Positions 36,954-44,944 of a stretch of 64,000 bases of DNA are shown here, piece after piece. How positions within the stretch are numbered: the first letter of the stretch is position 1; every line of letters starts with the position of its first letter. The notes below the pieces were generated by a model. The model saw nothing but the letters and a program-made list of their open reading frames with translations, was not told the DNA's origin and searched no databases. The DNA comes from Paucimonas lemoignei (lineage in GTDB: Bacteria; Pseudomonadota; Gammaproteobacteria; Burkholderiales; Burkholderiaceae_D): contig NZ_SLZQ01000001.1 of the NCBI RefSeq assembly GCF_004342585.1, forward strand, positions 124,001 through 188,000, read 5' to 3'. Position numbers and translations under genes: made by a program.

Positions 36954-36987
36954 GAAAAACGGGCTAGTGCTTGTGGCACTAACCCGT
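36954..36987 (-). terminator. Terminator of tRNA-Arg
   Basis: On the minus strand ACGGGTTAGTGC-CACAA-GCACTAGCCCGT (12-bp stem with one G-T pair) is followed by TTTT. It lies about 20 nt after the 3' CCA of the tRNA. Confidence 0.85.
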
Positions 36988-37005
36988 TCCTTGAAGCTTT
37001 AAAAC

Positions 37006-37082
37006 TGGTGCGGCTGGCAGGAATCGAACCCACGACCCCTTGGTTCGTAGCCAAGTACTCTATCCAGCTGAGCTACAGCCGC
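37006..37082 (-). tRNA. tRNA-Arg (anticodon ACG)
   Basis: The 77-nt gene, with encoded CCA, folds as a cloverleaf: acceptor GCGGCTG/CAGCCGC, D arm with GCTCAGCTGGATAGAG, anticodon stem CTTGG/CCAAG with loop CTACGAA, and T arm GTGGG-TTCGATT-CCTGC. The anticodon ACG (complement at 37046-37048) reads CGU, and CGC/CGA after inosine editing. It has its own promoter and terminator. tRNA genes like this are common integration sites, but no attachment repeat or integrase was seen. Confidence 0.97.
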
Positions 37083-37094
37083 GTTGAAGACGAA

Positions 37095-37123
37095 ATTATA
37101 GCCGTGTTTTCCAGAATTTGGAA
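37095..37123 (-). promoter_or_regulatory. Promoter of tRNA-Arg
   Basis: A perfect TATAAT (37095-37100, minus strand) lies 12 nt before the tRNA 5' end, with TTCCAA (3 of 6 to the -35 consensus) 17 nt upstream. Confidence 0.65.
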
Positions 37124-37271
37124 GAGCTTTATTTCCATGAAAGAAAAATGCTTGGGAAATGAGAAAAGTTCGGGAATTGAATGCGTTAAAGCAAGATCAA
37201 TTTTTCAGGGAATGAATAACGTATTGCCATTGTCTATCTTGATAAGAACAGTCTGAGCATAGGCCTGTTCC

Positions 37272-37289
37272 ATGCATGTCTGCATGCAT
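37272..37289. promoter_or_regulatory. Inverted repeat upstream of the trehalose synthase gene
   Basis: ATGCATG-TCTG-CATGCAT, a perfect 7-bp inverted repeat, ends 23 nt before the start codon of the GT20 gene. It could be an operator or a small mRNA hairpin; the function is unknown. Confidence 0.4.
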
Positions 37290-37312
37290 TAACTTAACCA
37301 AAGTAAATAATC

Positions 37313-39571
37313 ATGCAATCAGGTGCCTTACGTCTTTCCTTCCGATTCATCCTTCCCGTGGCACTGGTTTGGGCGCTGCTGGCTTACGCAGTCGTTCCTT
37401 CAGTGGACAATCTTACCTTGCGCTGGTTCGTGCGCGACCTCGACGCCCGCTCGCAAATGCTCGCGTCCGCGCTGCAAGAGCCCGTGCAGGAATACCTCGG
37501 GCAAAAATCCCCGAAAAGAATTGCCGACCTGTTCGATCGCACCGTGCAAGACCAGCGGTTGTTTGCCATTGCCTTCTGCGATGTCAACGGCAAGCTCCTG
37601 TACAAGACACGCACTTATCCCGAGTCGCTGGATTGTATGGAGTCGGGATGGCAACAAACTCTGAGGCAAGGGATGGTTTCGCTGCCGCAAGGGTCAGTGC
37701 ATGTCACCGAAAGTCCGTTGCAGGCAGGGGGCAAGTACGAAGGCAAGCTGATCCTGGTCCACGACACCAGTTTTATCGAGCGCCGCTCGGCAGACGCGCG
37801 CAAGTACGTGATCGCGCTGTTTGCCGTTCTGGCGCTGATCATGTCGCTTCTAACCATCCTGATTGCCCATTTCAGCCTGCGCGGCGTGCTCGATGCACTC
37901 AAGGACGTATTGGTTGGAGATGCGAAGCATCCTGCCCGTCATGGAAAGCCGGACTCCGGCAGCATGCAGCCGCTGGCCGGAGACCTGCGCGCGCTGTTGT
38001 ATGAATATAGCGTGGACAAGCGCGCCGGGGATGACAGTTCGCGCCAATGGACGCCGGAGAAGCTGAGGGTGCTGCTGCGCGAGGAACTGGCCGGCGACGA
38101 AGTACTCGTCGTCTCCAATCGCGAGCCCTACATACATGCCCAGACTGCCACCGGCTTGCAGGTCAACCGTCCGGCAAGCGGCCTGGTTACGGCGGTCGAA
38201 CCTGTCATGCGCGCCTGTTCCGGCACCTGGATCGCGCACGGCAGCGGTTCCGGCGACCGTGCAGCGGTGGACCGCAACGACCGCGTCAAGGTGCCGCCGG
38301 CGCGCCCAAGTTATACCTTGCGCCGGGTCTGGCTGACCAAGGAAGAGGAGCAGGGCTTTTACTACGGCTTCGCCAACGAGGGCTTGTGGCCGCTGTGCCA
38401 TATCGCCCATGTGCGTCCGGTATTCCGCTCCACCGACTGGGAAAAGTATGTCGAGGTCAATCAGCGCTTTGCCGACGCCGTGGTGCAGGAGGCGCGCACG
38501 GACGACCCGGTGGTGCTGGTGCAGGATTACCATTTCGCGCTGTTGCCGCGCATGGTGCGCGAAGCCTTGCCGAAGGCGACCATCATCACCTTCTGGCATA
38601 TTCCCTGGCCGAATCCGGAATCCTTCGGCATTTGCCCGTGGCGAGAGGAAATTATCGAAGGCCTGCTGGGCAGCACCATCCTGGGCTTCCATACCAGCTA
38701 CCACTGCAAGAATTTCCTCGAGACTGTCGATCGCTACCTCGAAGCGCGTATCGAGCACGATACGTCCACCATTTCCTATGGCGGCAAGCTGACTCAGGTG
38801 GAAAGCTATCCGATCTCGATCGCCTGGCCGGATGCGGATCAGGCACAGCCTGACATCGTTACCTGCCGCCAGCAGGTGCGCCAGGAGCTGGCGCTGCCGG
38901 AAAACCACCTGCTCGGACTGGGCGTCGACCGTCTCGATTACACCAAGGGCATCATCGAGCGCTTCCAGGCAGTCGAGCGCATGCTGGAGCAGTATCCCAA
39001 CCTGGTCGGCAAGTTCTCGCTGCTGCAGATCGCTGCGCCGAGCCGCTCGTCGCTGGATGAATACCAGAACTTCGAGGCGCGGGTGCGCAATCTCGCCCAG
39101 CGCATCAACAAGCGTTTCGGCAGCGGCGTGTATGCGCCGATCCTGCTGCGGGTGGAGCATCACAATGCCGAGCAGGTCAACCGTCTGTACCGCGCCGCCG
39201 ATGTCTGCGTGGTGACGAGCCTGCATGACGGCATGAACCTGGTGGCCAAGGAATTCATTGCCGCGCGCGACGACGAGCGCGGCGTGCTGGTGCTGTCGCA
39301 ATTCACCGGGGCGGCGCGCGAATTGCACGAAGCCCTGATCGTCAACCCCTACCATATCGAGCAGAGCGCCGATGCCCTGTACCGCGCCCTGACGATGCCG
39401 GAAATCGAGCAGCGCGAACGGATGCGCAGCATGCGTTCTCTCGTCAAGGATTTCAACGTCTATCGTTGGGCAGGGCGCATGCTGCTGGATGCTGCGCGCC
39501 TGCGCCAGCGCGAACGCATCATGACGAAAATCCGCTCGCATAGCCGCAGCTCATTGCGGCGGGTGGTGTAA
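37313..39571 (+). CDS. otsA: Membrane-anchored trehalose-6-phosphate synthase (GT20)
   Basis: The C-terminal GT20 domain (about 260-735) joins UDP-glucose and glucose 6-phosphate to trehalose 6-phosphate. Its markers are [55 protein letters not shown] (about 535-550) and [18 protein letters not shown] (about 636-653). The unusual part is N-terminal: a transmembrane helix (about 10-28), a roughly 135-residue probably periplasmic domain, a second helix (about 164-186) and a linker, a sensor-like layout. At 752 residues it is far longer than the 470-residue enteric OtsA. Related glucosylglycerol-phosphate synthases share motifs, but otsB 2 nt downstream favours trehalose. Confidence 0.87.
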   Translation: MQSGALRLSFRFILPVALVWALLAYAVVPSVDNLTLRWFVRDLDARSQMLASALQEPVQEYLGQKSPKRIADLFDRTVQDQRLFAIAFCDVNGKLLYKTRTYPESLDCMESGWQQTLRQGMVSLPQGSVHVTESPLQAGGKYEGKLILVHDTSFIERRSADARKYVIALFAVLALIMSLLTILIAHFSLRGVLDALKDVLVGDAKHPARHGKPDSGSMQPLAGDLRALLYEYSVDKRAGDDSSRQWTPEKLRVLLREELAGDEVLVVSNREPYIHAQTATGLQVNRPASGLVTAVEPVMRACSGTWIAHGSGSGDRAAVDRNDRVKVPPARPSYTLRRVWLTKEEEQGFYYGFANEGLWPLCHIAHVRPVFRSTDWEKYVEVNQRFADAVVQEARTDDPVVLVQDYHFALLPRMVREALPKATIITFWHIPWPNPESFGICPWREEIIEGLLGSTILGFHTSYHCKNFLETVDRYLEARIEHDTSTISYGGKLTQVESYPISIAWPDADQAQPDIVTCRQQVRQELALPENHLLGLGVDRLDYTKGIIERFQAVERMLEQYPNLVGKFSLLQIAAPSRSSLDEYQNFEARVRNLAQRINKRFGSGVYAPILLRVEHHNAEQVNRLYRAADVCVVTSLHDGMNLVAKEFIAARDDERGVLVLSQFTGAARELHEALIVNPYHIEQSADALYRALTMPEIEQRERMRSMRSLVKDFNVYRWAGRMLLDAARLRQRERIMTKIRSHSRSSLRRVV

Positions 39572-39573
39572 GG

Positions 39574-40380
39574 ATGCGGGCGCTGTTTTCCGAACACGGG
39601 CAAGCCAGGCTGCGTGAACTCATGCGACCGGGCGTGTTATGCGCCTTCGACTTCGACGGCACGCTGGCGCCGATCACCAGCGATCCTGCGGGCGCCTTCC
39701 TGACGCCGGAAGTGCTGGAGCGGCTCCTGCGCCTGACTGCGGTGACGCCGATTGCCGTGCTGACCGGGCGTTCCCTGGCCGATATCCGCGGACGGCTCGG
39801 CTTCGAACCGACGTATGTCGTGGGTAATCACGGCGTCGAAGGCATGTCCGAGGCCGCCGAGCTGGAACGGCATGCCGCCATATCCCAGACCTGGCGCCAG
39901 CAACTGGCAGTTTTGCTTGGCGGGCAGCCGGACATTGCCAAGGATATCCTTACCGAAGACAAGCGCTATTCCCTGTCGCTGCATTACCGCGCCGCCGCCG
40001 ATCAGGCCAAGGCAGCGGCGATCCTGCGTGACCTGATCGGCCAGCTTGCGCCGGCGCCGCGGCTAGTGACGGGCAAATGCGTGTTTAATCTGTTGCCGCC
40101 CGATTCCTACGACAAGGGCCGCGCCCTGGTGGAGTTGATGAAACGCAGCGGCGCTGCAAGCGCAGTCTATGTCGGCGATGACGTCACCGATGAGGATGTG
40201 TTCCGCCTGCGCCGCCACGATGTCCTGTCGGTGCGCGTGGAATACATGAGCAACAGCGCCGCCGACTTCTATATTCCGGACCATGCCGATATCGCACGAC
40301 TGCTGGATGAACTGATCGAGCGCCTGTCATCTCGGAAGGGAAATGCGGCTTCGCCAGCAGCCGGGCCGGAAAGTGGGTGA
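39574..40380 (+). CDS. otsB: Trehalose-6-phosphate phosphatase
   Basis: OtsB removes phosphate from trehalose 6-phosphate. This 268-residue HAD-family protein has the nucleophile motif CAFDFDGTLAPITSDP (Asp26 nucleophile, Asp28), motif II in IAVLTGRSLADIRGRL, the substrate-binding region VVGNHGVEGM, and the Mg motif VYVGDDVTDEDVFRL. The length matches the family. The start is 2 nt after the synthase stop, so the pair is translationally coupled. Confidence 0.94.
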   Translation: MRALFSEHGQARLRELMRPGVLCAFDFDGTLAPITSDPAGAFLTPEVLERLLRLTAVTPIAVLTGRSLADIRGRLGFEPTYVVGNHGVEGMSEAAELERHAAISQTWRQQLAVLLGGQPDIAKDILTEDKRYSLSLHYRAAADQAKAAAILRDLIGQLAPAPRLVTGKCVFNLLPPDSYDKGRALVELMKRSGAASAVYVGDDVTDEDVFRLRRHDVLSVRVEYMSNSAADFYIPDHADIARLLDELIERLSSRKGNAASPAAGPESG

Positions 40381-40400
40381 GGCCGCCCGACACGAGGCAT

Positions 40401-40435
40401 CGATGCCGTTCATGCCGGTGTCGATGACGGCATCG
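40401..40435. repeat. Inverted repeat before the GH15 gene
   Basis: CGATGCCGT (40401-40409) and ACGGCATCG (40427-40435) form a perfect 9-bp stem around a 17-nt loop, just before the ribosome site of the next gene. No T-run follows, so it is not a canonical terminator. Confidence 0.4.
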
Positions 40436-40455
40436 CAATGAAGGAAAGGATGCGC

Positions 40456-42318
40456 ATGGGTACCCTCGATATGGGACTGATCGGCAATTGCCGCACCAGT
40501 GCGCTGGTGGACCGCAATGCCAATATCGTATGGTGGTGCTACCCATACTTCGATAGCGATCCGCTTTGCAGCGCCTTGCTGGAGCCACGTGGCCAACTGG
40601 ACGAAACGGAACATGCCGAAATGGCGCATGCATACCGTGCAGAGCAAAATGCCGGCGCCTTTGCAGGCAGGGAAGGACCGCAGGGAATGATCGGCATCGT
40701 ACTGGAAGGCGGCCAGCCGGTTGAACAACGCTACGAGCGCAATTCAGCAGTGCTGCTGACGCGTATCGCGGATGGTCAGGGCAATGCCATCGAAATCATC
40801 GATTTTGCGCCGCGCTTTTACATGTTCGGGCGGATGTTTTCGCCGGCCATGCTGGTGCGCATCATCCGCAAAGTCGCCGGCAGGCCGCGCATCGCATTGC
40901 AGATCCGTCCCACGGCTGATTACGGCAAGCGACGCGCCGAGGCACGCTGCGGCGCGCACCATATTTCCTTTGCCGGCGGTTCCCAGTCCATGCGCCTGAC
41001 GACCGATGCCTCGGTGTCGGCGGTCATCGATGAAAGCCCTTTTTACCTGCACGACAGCATCACGCTGCTGATGGGGCCGGATGAAACGCTCGAGGGCGTA
41101 CCGCACGAGGTCGGCCGCTCCTTCTACGAGAATACGCGCAAGTACTGGGCGGACTGGGTCCGCAGCCTGGCCATTCCCTTTGAGTGGCAGGACGTGGTGA
41201 TCCGTTCCGCCATCACGCTCAAGCTCAATGTGTTCGAAGATACCGGCGCGGTGATCGCCGCCGTCACCACGTCGATACCGGAAGCGCCGCATACCGTGCG
41301 CAACTGGGATTACCGCTATTGCTGGCTGCGCGACGCCTATTTCGTGGTGCACGTGCTCAATCGACTTGGCGCCACGCGCACCATGGAGCGCTATCTCGGT
41401 TTTATCCTGAATATCGTCGCCGACTCGCGCGACGCGCCCATGCAGCCCTGTTATGGCATTCGCCGCCAGGCGGTTCTGGAGGAAAATATTGCCCCTGGGC
41501 TGGCCGGCTATCGGGGCATGGGGCCGGTCCGTATCGGCAACCAGGCCTATCGCCAGATCCAGAACGATGTATTCGGCTCAGCCATTCTCGCCACCAACCA
41601 ATCGTTTTTTGATGCCCGCCTGGAGCGGCCGGCCGACCAGGCGATTTTCCAGGACATGGAGCGGCTGGGTGAACAGGCGATCCGCTACTACAAGGAACCG
41701 GACGCGGGCATCTGGGAGCTGCGCGGCAGCCAGCGCGTGCATACCTTCTCCAGCATCATGTGCTGGGCCGCCTGTGACCGGCTGGCATCCATCGCCCGCC
41801 GCCTGGGCTTGCCAGAGCGCGCCGCCTACTGGCAGGAGCATGCCGAAATCATCCACCGCGAAATTTGCGACAAGGCGTGGAATGCGGAAATGAATACCTT
41901 TGTCTCGACCTTCGGCGGCGACCGGCTCGATGCCAGCCTGCTGCTGATGGGTGAATTCAATTTCCTGAAATCCGACGACCCGCGCTTCGTCGGCACCGTG
42001 GCAGCTGTCGAAAAGCACTTGCGGCGCGGTGACTTTCTCTTGCGCTACGACGAAGAAGACGATTTCGGCTTGCCCGAGACCGCTTTCCTGGTATGTACCC
42101 TGTGGTGGATTCTGGCGCTGGCGCAGATCGGCCAGAAGGCGAGGGCACGCGAGCTGTTCGAGAAGGTGCTGGCGCACCGCAACCATCTCGGGCTGCTGTC
42201 GGAGGATGTGGCGCCGGAGACTGGCGAATTATGGGGTAACTTCCCTCAGACATACAGCATGGTCGGACTGATCCAGTGCGCCATGCGCTTGAGTATTCAC
42301 TGGGATGCAGCATACTGA
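40456..42318 (+). CDS. Glycoside hydrolase family 15 (trehalase/glucoamylase-like)
   Basis: GH15 enzymes release glucose from alpha-glucans or, in some bacteria, from trehalose. ATG 40456 has AAGGAAAGG six nt upstream and gives 620 residues; upstream in-frame ATGs at 40438 and 40450 are in or before that site. The N-terminal beta domain begins GLIGNCRTSALVDRNANIVW, and the (alpha/alpha)6 catalytic domain has the motif TVRNWDYRYCWLRDAYFVVH, FSSIMCWAACDRLASIARRL and ETGELWGNFPQTYSM, the last carrying likely catalytic acids. The setting after otsAB suggests trehalase activity, which is an inference. Confidence 0.88.
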   Translation: MGTLDMGLIGNCRTSALVDRNANIVWWCYPYFDSDPLCSALLEPRGQLDETEHAEMAHAYRAEQNAGAFAGREGPQGMIGIVLEGGQPVEQRYERNSAVLLTRIADGQGNAIEIIDFAPRFYMFGRMFSPAMLVRIIRKVAGRPRIALQIRPTADYGKRRAEARCGAHHISFAGGSQSMRLTTDASVSAVIDESPFYLHDSITLLMGPDETLEGVPHEVGRSFYENTRKYWADWVRSLAIPFEWQDVVIRSAITLKLNVFEDTGAVIAAVTTSIPEAPHTVRNWDYRYCWLRDAYFVVHVLNRLGATRTMERYLGFILNIVADSRDAPMQPCYGIRRQAVLEENIAPGLAGYRGMGPVRIGNQAYRQIQNDVFGSAILATNQSFFDARLERPADQAIFQDMERLGEQAIRYYKEPDAGIWELRGSQRVHTFSSIMCWAACDRLASIARRLGLPERAAYWQEHAEIIHREICDKAWNAEMNTFVSTFGGDRLDASLLLMGEFNFLKSDDPRFVGTVAAVEKHLRRGDFLLRYDEEDDFGLPETAFLVCTLWWILALAQIGQKARARELFEKVLAHRNHLGLLSEDVAPETGELWGNFPQTYSMVGLIQCAMRLSIHWDAAY

Positions 42319-42322
42319 CAAC

Positions 42323-43309
42323 ATGGATACCTTTACTTATCTAGGTGCGCTCGATATCGGCGGCACCAAGCTTGCCGCCACCGTCGCCGATGCCTCCGGG
42401 CCGCTGGCACGGGTGGCGGCGCCGACTGCGCGCAGCGGCAGCGAAAGGGCGGTCGGCGAACAGGCGATCGAATTGCTGGAACAGGCTTGCGCCGTAGCGC
42501 ATATCGATCCGGGCCGGATCGGCAAGGTCGGCGTCAGTTCCTGCGGCCCGTTCATCAAGGATGAAAGCGGCATTGTGCTGGTCACGCCGAATTTGTGCGG
42601 CGGCCTCGTCGGCGGTTCGGATCTGCCCAATGACTGGACCCGCATTCCGCTGGAAGCGGTGCTGCGCGAACGCTTTGCCGATGTCGTCATCCGTAACGAT
42701 TGCGTCGCCGCCCTGATCGGCGAGCGCAGCTTCGGCGCCCTGCAGGGCGAGGACGATTGCGTCTATGTCACCTGGAGCACGGGGATCGGTTTCGGGTTGT
42801 GCGTGAATGGCCACGTCCTGCTCGGCAAGCATGGCAATGCCGGACATGCCGGTCACATGCTGCTCGATCCATCATCCGATGCGCAATGCGGTTGCGGCAA
42901 TTTCGGCGATGTCGAAGCTTTGACTTCCGGGCGTAATATCGGGCGCGGGAGCGGGCAGAATGCCGCGACGATTTTTACCGCGGCACGTCAGGGAGAGGGT
43001 GCCGAGCGTGCCCTGGTGCAGCAGGCCGCGCAATGGTTCGGCAGGGCGCTGTACAACCTTGCCGCCACGCTCGATACCCGCGCATTCGCCATTGGCGGCA
43101 GCGTGTGGCTGCATCATGGCGACTGGCTCAAACCGCTGGCGCAAAAGGAAATCGAATCGCGCCTGCCGGCCGTGACATCCGGCGTGACAATCAAGACTGC
43201 CGCGCTAGGGTCGTTCGTGGCGGATATCGGCGCGCTTTGCCTGGTGCTGCCGCCTGAATGGCGGCATGCCTGGCACCAGAGCCGGCCCTGGCAAGCTCTG
43301 GCGAGTTAG
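42323..43309 (+). CDS. ROK-family sugar kinase (probable glucokinase)
   Basis: The 328-residue protein starts near LGALDIGGTKLAATVA, the ATP-binding phosphate loop of ROK kinases. The catalytic Asp is in IRNDCVAALIGE (about residue 126). The ROK zinc motif is partly changed: GHAGHMLLDPS then CGCGNFGDVEAL, where the third zinc Cys of CxCGxxGCxE is Asp. ATG 42323 puts the phosphate loop at the usual distance; ATG 42305 overlaps the GH15 end. Neither has a good ribosome site. In this locus it would phosphorylate glucose released from trehalose. It ends 4 nt from the convergent lipoprotein gene. Confidence 0.85.
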   Translation: MDTFTYLGALDIGGTKLAATVADASGPLARVAAPTARSGSERAVGEQAIELLEQACAVAHIDPGRIGKVGVSSCGPFIKDESGIVLVTPNLCGGLVGGSDLPNDWTRIPLEAVLRERFADVVIRNDCVAALIGERSFGALQGEDDCVYVTWSTGIGFGLCVNGHVLLGKHGNAGHAGHMLLDPSSDAQCGCGNFGDVEALTSGRNIGRGSGQNAATIFTAARQGEGAERALVQQAAQWFGRALYNLAATLDTRAFAIGGSVWLHHGDWLKPLAQKEIESRLPAVTSGVTIKTAALGSFVADIGALCLVLPPEWRHAWHQSRPWQALAS

Positions 43310-43313
43310 AAAA

Positions 43314-43976
43314 TCAGCGCGTTGCAGGTTGTGGAGCCGGCTCGGCCACAAAGATTTCCACCCGGCGGTTCTGCGCGCGACCGGCCGCGGTATCGTTGGC
43401 CACGAGCGGTTCATGCGAACCTCGTCCATCGACCGTGAACCGTGCCGGCGATATGCCGCGCGCGGTCAGGTAATCGCGCGTATTGATGGCACGATTGCGC
43501 GACAGCGGATCGTTGATGGCGTCGCTGCCGGTATTGTCGGTATGACCGATGATCGTCACATTCGTGTTCGGGTTGTCTTTCAGGCTGGTGGCGAAGCGGT
43601 CCAGCACCGGGCGGAAATTGGGCTTGATGTCGGCACGGTTGGTATCGAAGGAAATGTCGCTCGGGATTTCCAGCTTCAGCCTGTTGTCCGCCGTCTGCGT
43701 GACCTGCACGCCAGTGCCCTGGGTTGCCTGTTCCATCTCGCGCTTTTGCATTTCCATGCGCGACGACCAGATATTGCCTGCCAGTGCGCCAGCGGCAGCG
43801 CCAATCGCGGCGCCGGTTGCAGCAGTCCTGCTATTGCCCGTCATGGCGCCGATAACCGCGCCGCCGACGGCGCCGAGTCCTGCTCCCTGTGCCGTTCCGC
43901 GCTGGGTAGGCGACATGTCGGCACAGCCCGTAACGGCCAATGCGGAAGCGACGGCAAGAATCGTCAATTTTTTCAT
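43314..43976 (-). CDS. OmpA-family outer-membrane lipoprotein (YiaD-like)
   Basis: The 220-residue protein has a lipoprotein signal peptide with lipobox VTGC (Cys about 18). It is followed by a glycine-zipper region (GAGLGAVGGAVIGAMTGNSR, then AAIGAAAGALAGN) and a C-terminal OmpA peptidoglycan-binding domain (about 95-210): DISFDTNRADIKPNFRPVLD, HTDNTGSD and LSRNRAINTRDYLTARGI. The start ATG 43976 has AAGGACATTAAAT upstream; the frame is open further upstream but lacks homology. It probably ties the outer membrane to peptidoglycan. Confidence 0.92.
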   Translation of the reverse strand: MKKLTILAVASALAVTGCADMSPTQRGTAQGAGLGAVGGAVIGAMTGNSRTAATGAAIGAAAGALAGNIWSSRMEMQKREMEQATQGTGVQVTQTADNRLKLEIPSDISFDTNRADIKPNFRPVLDRFATSLKDNPNTNVTIIGHTDNTGSDAINDPLSRNRAINTRDYLTARGISPARFTVDGRGSHEPLVANDTAAGRAQNRRVEIFVAEPAPQPATR

Positions 43977-44335
43977 ATTTAATGTCCTTTTTATGCAGTA
44001 AGTGGATCGGCAACCCTGTCGTTGCTGATCGCGCATATCGTGCGCAAGGCTGTAAGTGCAAGCCTTTGCCAAAACGAGTTGCGGTTTATAGACAGCAAAA
44101 AACGCACGAAAGTTTCCAGAATGCTCATGTTGCCGATAAAAAATTTTGTGACATATTCTTTTTGATAACGTTACAAAGCGGTTCGGGATTGTAATCTCCG
44201 ACCCAGTTTCTGGGTAAGTCAAACATTGTGCATATTCACATTGACACAAAGAAATATATTTCCTAGGATGTTGACACCGAGAAACTTTTTGACCTGCCAC
44301 CTTGTCGATGCAAGTAAGCGGAGGAGAAAAAGCGA
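43977..44335. other. Divergent intergenic region, lipoprotein gene / ImmA-like gene
   Basis: A 359-nt AT-rich gap that holds the divergent promoters. A sigma-70 type promoter for the ImmA-like gene is at 44241-44269. A small hairpin CCCAG-TTT-CTGGG lies at about 44201-44213 without a T-run. No gene was recognised. Confidence 0.6.
44241..44269 (+). promoter_or_regulatory. Sigma-70 promoter of the ImmA-like gene
   Basis: TTGACA (44241-44246), 17 nt, TAGGAT (44264-44269): a perfect -35 with a 4-of-6 -10 at ideal spacing, about 65 nt upstream of ATG 44336. Confidence 0.65.
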
Positions 44336-44860
44336 ATGAATGACACTTCTATCCAACTGGATGCTAAAAAATCGGCTTACCAGGTGCTGGACCAGGTCTG
44401 GCGCGGCCAGAGCTTTCCGGTTAACCCTGCCGCAATCGCTGGCGAAATGGGAATGACGGTACTCGAAGCCGAGCTGCCGGAGACGATTCTCGGAGGCTTG
44501 ATCAAGGATGCGGGCCGGGACGCGGTGATCATGCTGAACCTGTGCGACACCGAAGAGCACAAGCGATTCAATTGCGCGCAAAAGCTGGGATATTACGTCG
44601 AACGCTTGAAGCAGCATGACGAGTGCTTCAAGTACGTTGAATTCCGCGTTCGTGCCGCCAGCGCGGGCAGTAGCGTTTCGGAAAGTTTCGCGGATGCATT
44701 CGCGGCATCGTTGCTGATGCCGGAACTGGCGATACGCCAGCTGGCCAGGAAAGGCATGGCGCTCAGCGGCATGGCGCGTCATTTCGGCGTAACCGCCGAT
44801 GCGCTCGAATATCGCCTGAAACAACTGGGCATCGATCTGGAGCAGATCGTCGCCGCCTAA
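44336..44860 (+). CDS. ImmA/IrrE-fold protein with destroyed HExxH motif
   Basis: ImmA/IrrE proteins are zinc peptidases that cleave repressors. This 174-residue protein follows the family pattern: VNPAAIAGEMGMTVLEAELP, then IMLNLCDTEEHKRFN, the helix CAQKLGYYVE (80-89), then ESFADAFAASLLMPE (116-130) and a helical end. Family members have HELGH where this reads QKLGY (82-86), so both zinc histidines and the catalytic Glu are gone, although Glu116 remains. It is therefore probably a non-catalytic paralogue. GAGGAG before ATG 44336, its own promoter and a strong terminator show it is a maintained gene. Its partner is unknown; no repressor gene adjoins it. Confidence 0.75.
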   Translation: MNDTSIQLDAKKSAYQVLDQVWRGQSFPVNPAAIAGEMGMTVLEAELPETILGGLIKDAGRDAVIMLNLCDTEEHKRFNCAQKLGYYVERLKQHDECFKYVEFRVRAASAGSSVSESFADAFAASLLMPELAIRQLARKGMALSGMARHFGVTADALEYRLKQLGIDLEQIVAA

Positions 44861-44911
44861 AATTTTGTCTGAAGTAGTGTAGTCTCCTTGGGGGGTAATG
44901 TAGTACTTCAC

Positions 44912-44944
44912 GGGTTGGTGCTCAAGCACCAACCCATTTTTTTT
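44912..44944 (+). terminator. Rho-independent terminator after the ImmA-like gene
   Basis: GGGTTGGTGC-TCAA-GCACCAACCC is a perfect 10-bp stem followed by ATTTTTTTT. It lies 52 nt after the ImmA-like stop and touches the stop codon of the convergent permease gene. Confidence 0.93.

Noticed and set aside
37006-37312. Possible integration site at tRNA-Arg
   Set aside because: No integrase, no repeat of the tRNA 3' end and no mobile gene were seen nearby.
37850-39541. A 563-codon open frame on the minus strand opposite the trehalose synthase
   Set aside because: The plus strand carries clear GT20 motifs over the same bases; the antisense translation shows no domain.
44271-44310. A second TTGACA as an alternative -35 for the ImmA-like gene
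   Set aside because: No -10 hexamer is found at 16-18 nt spacing; the site at 44241 is better.
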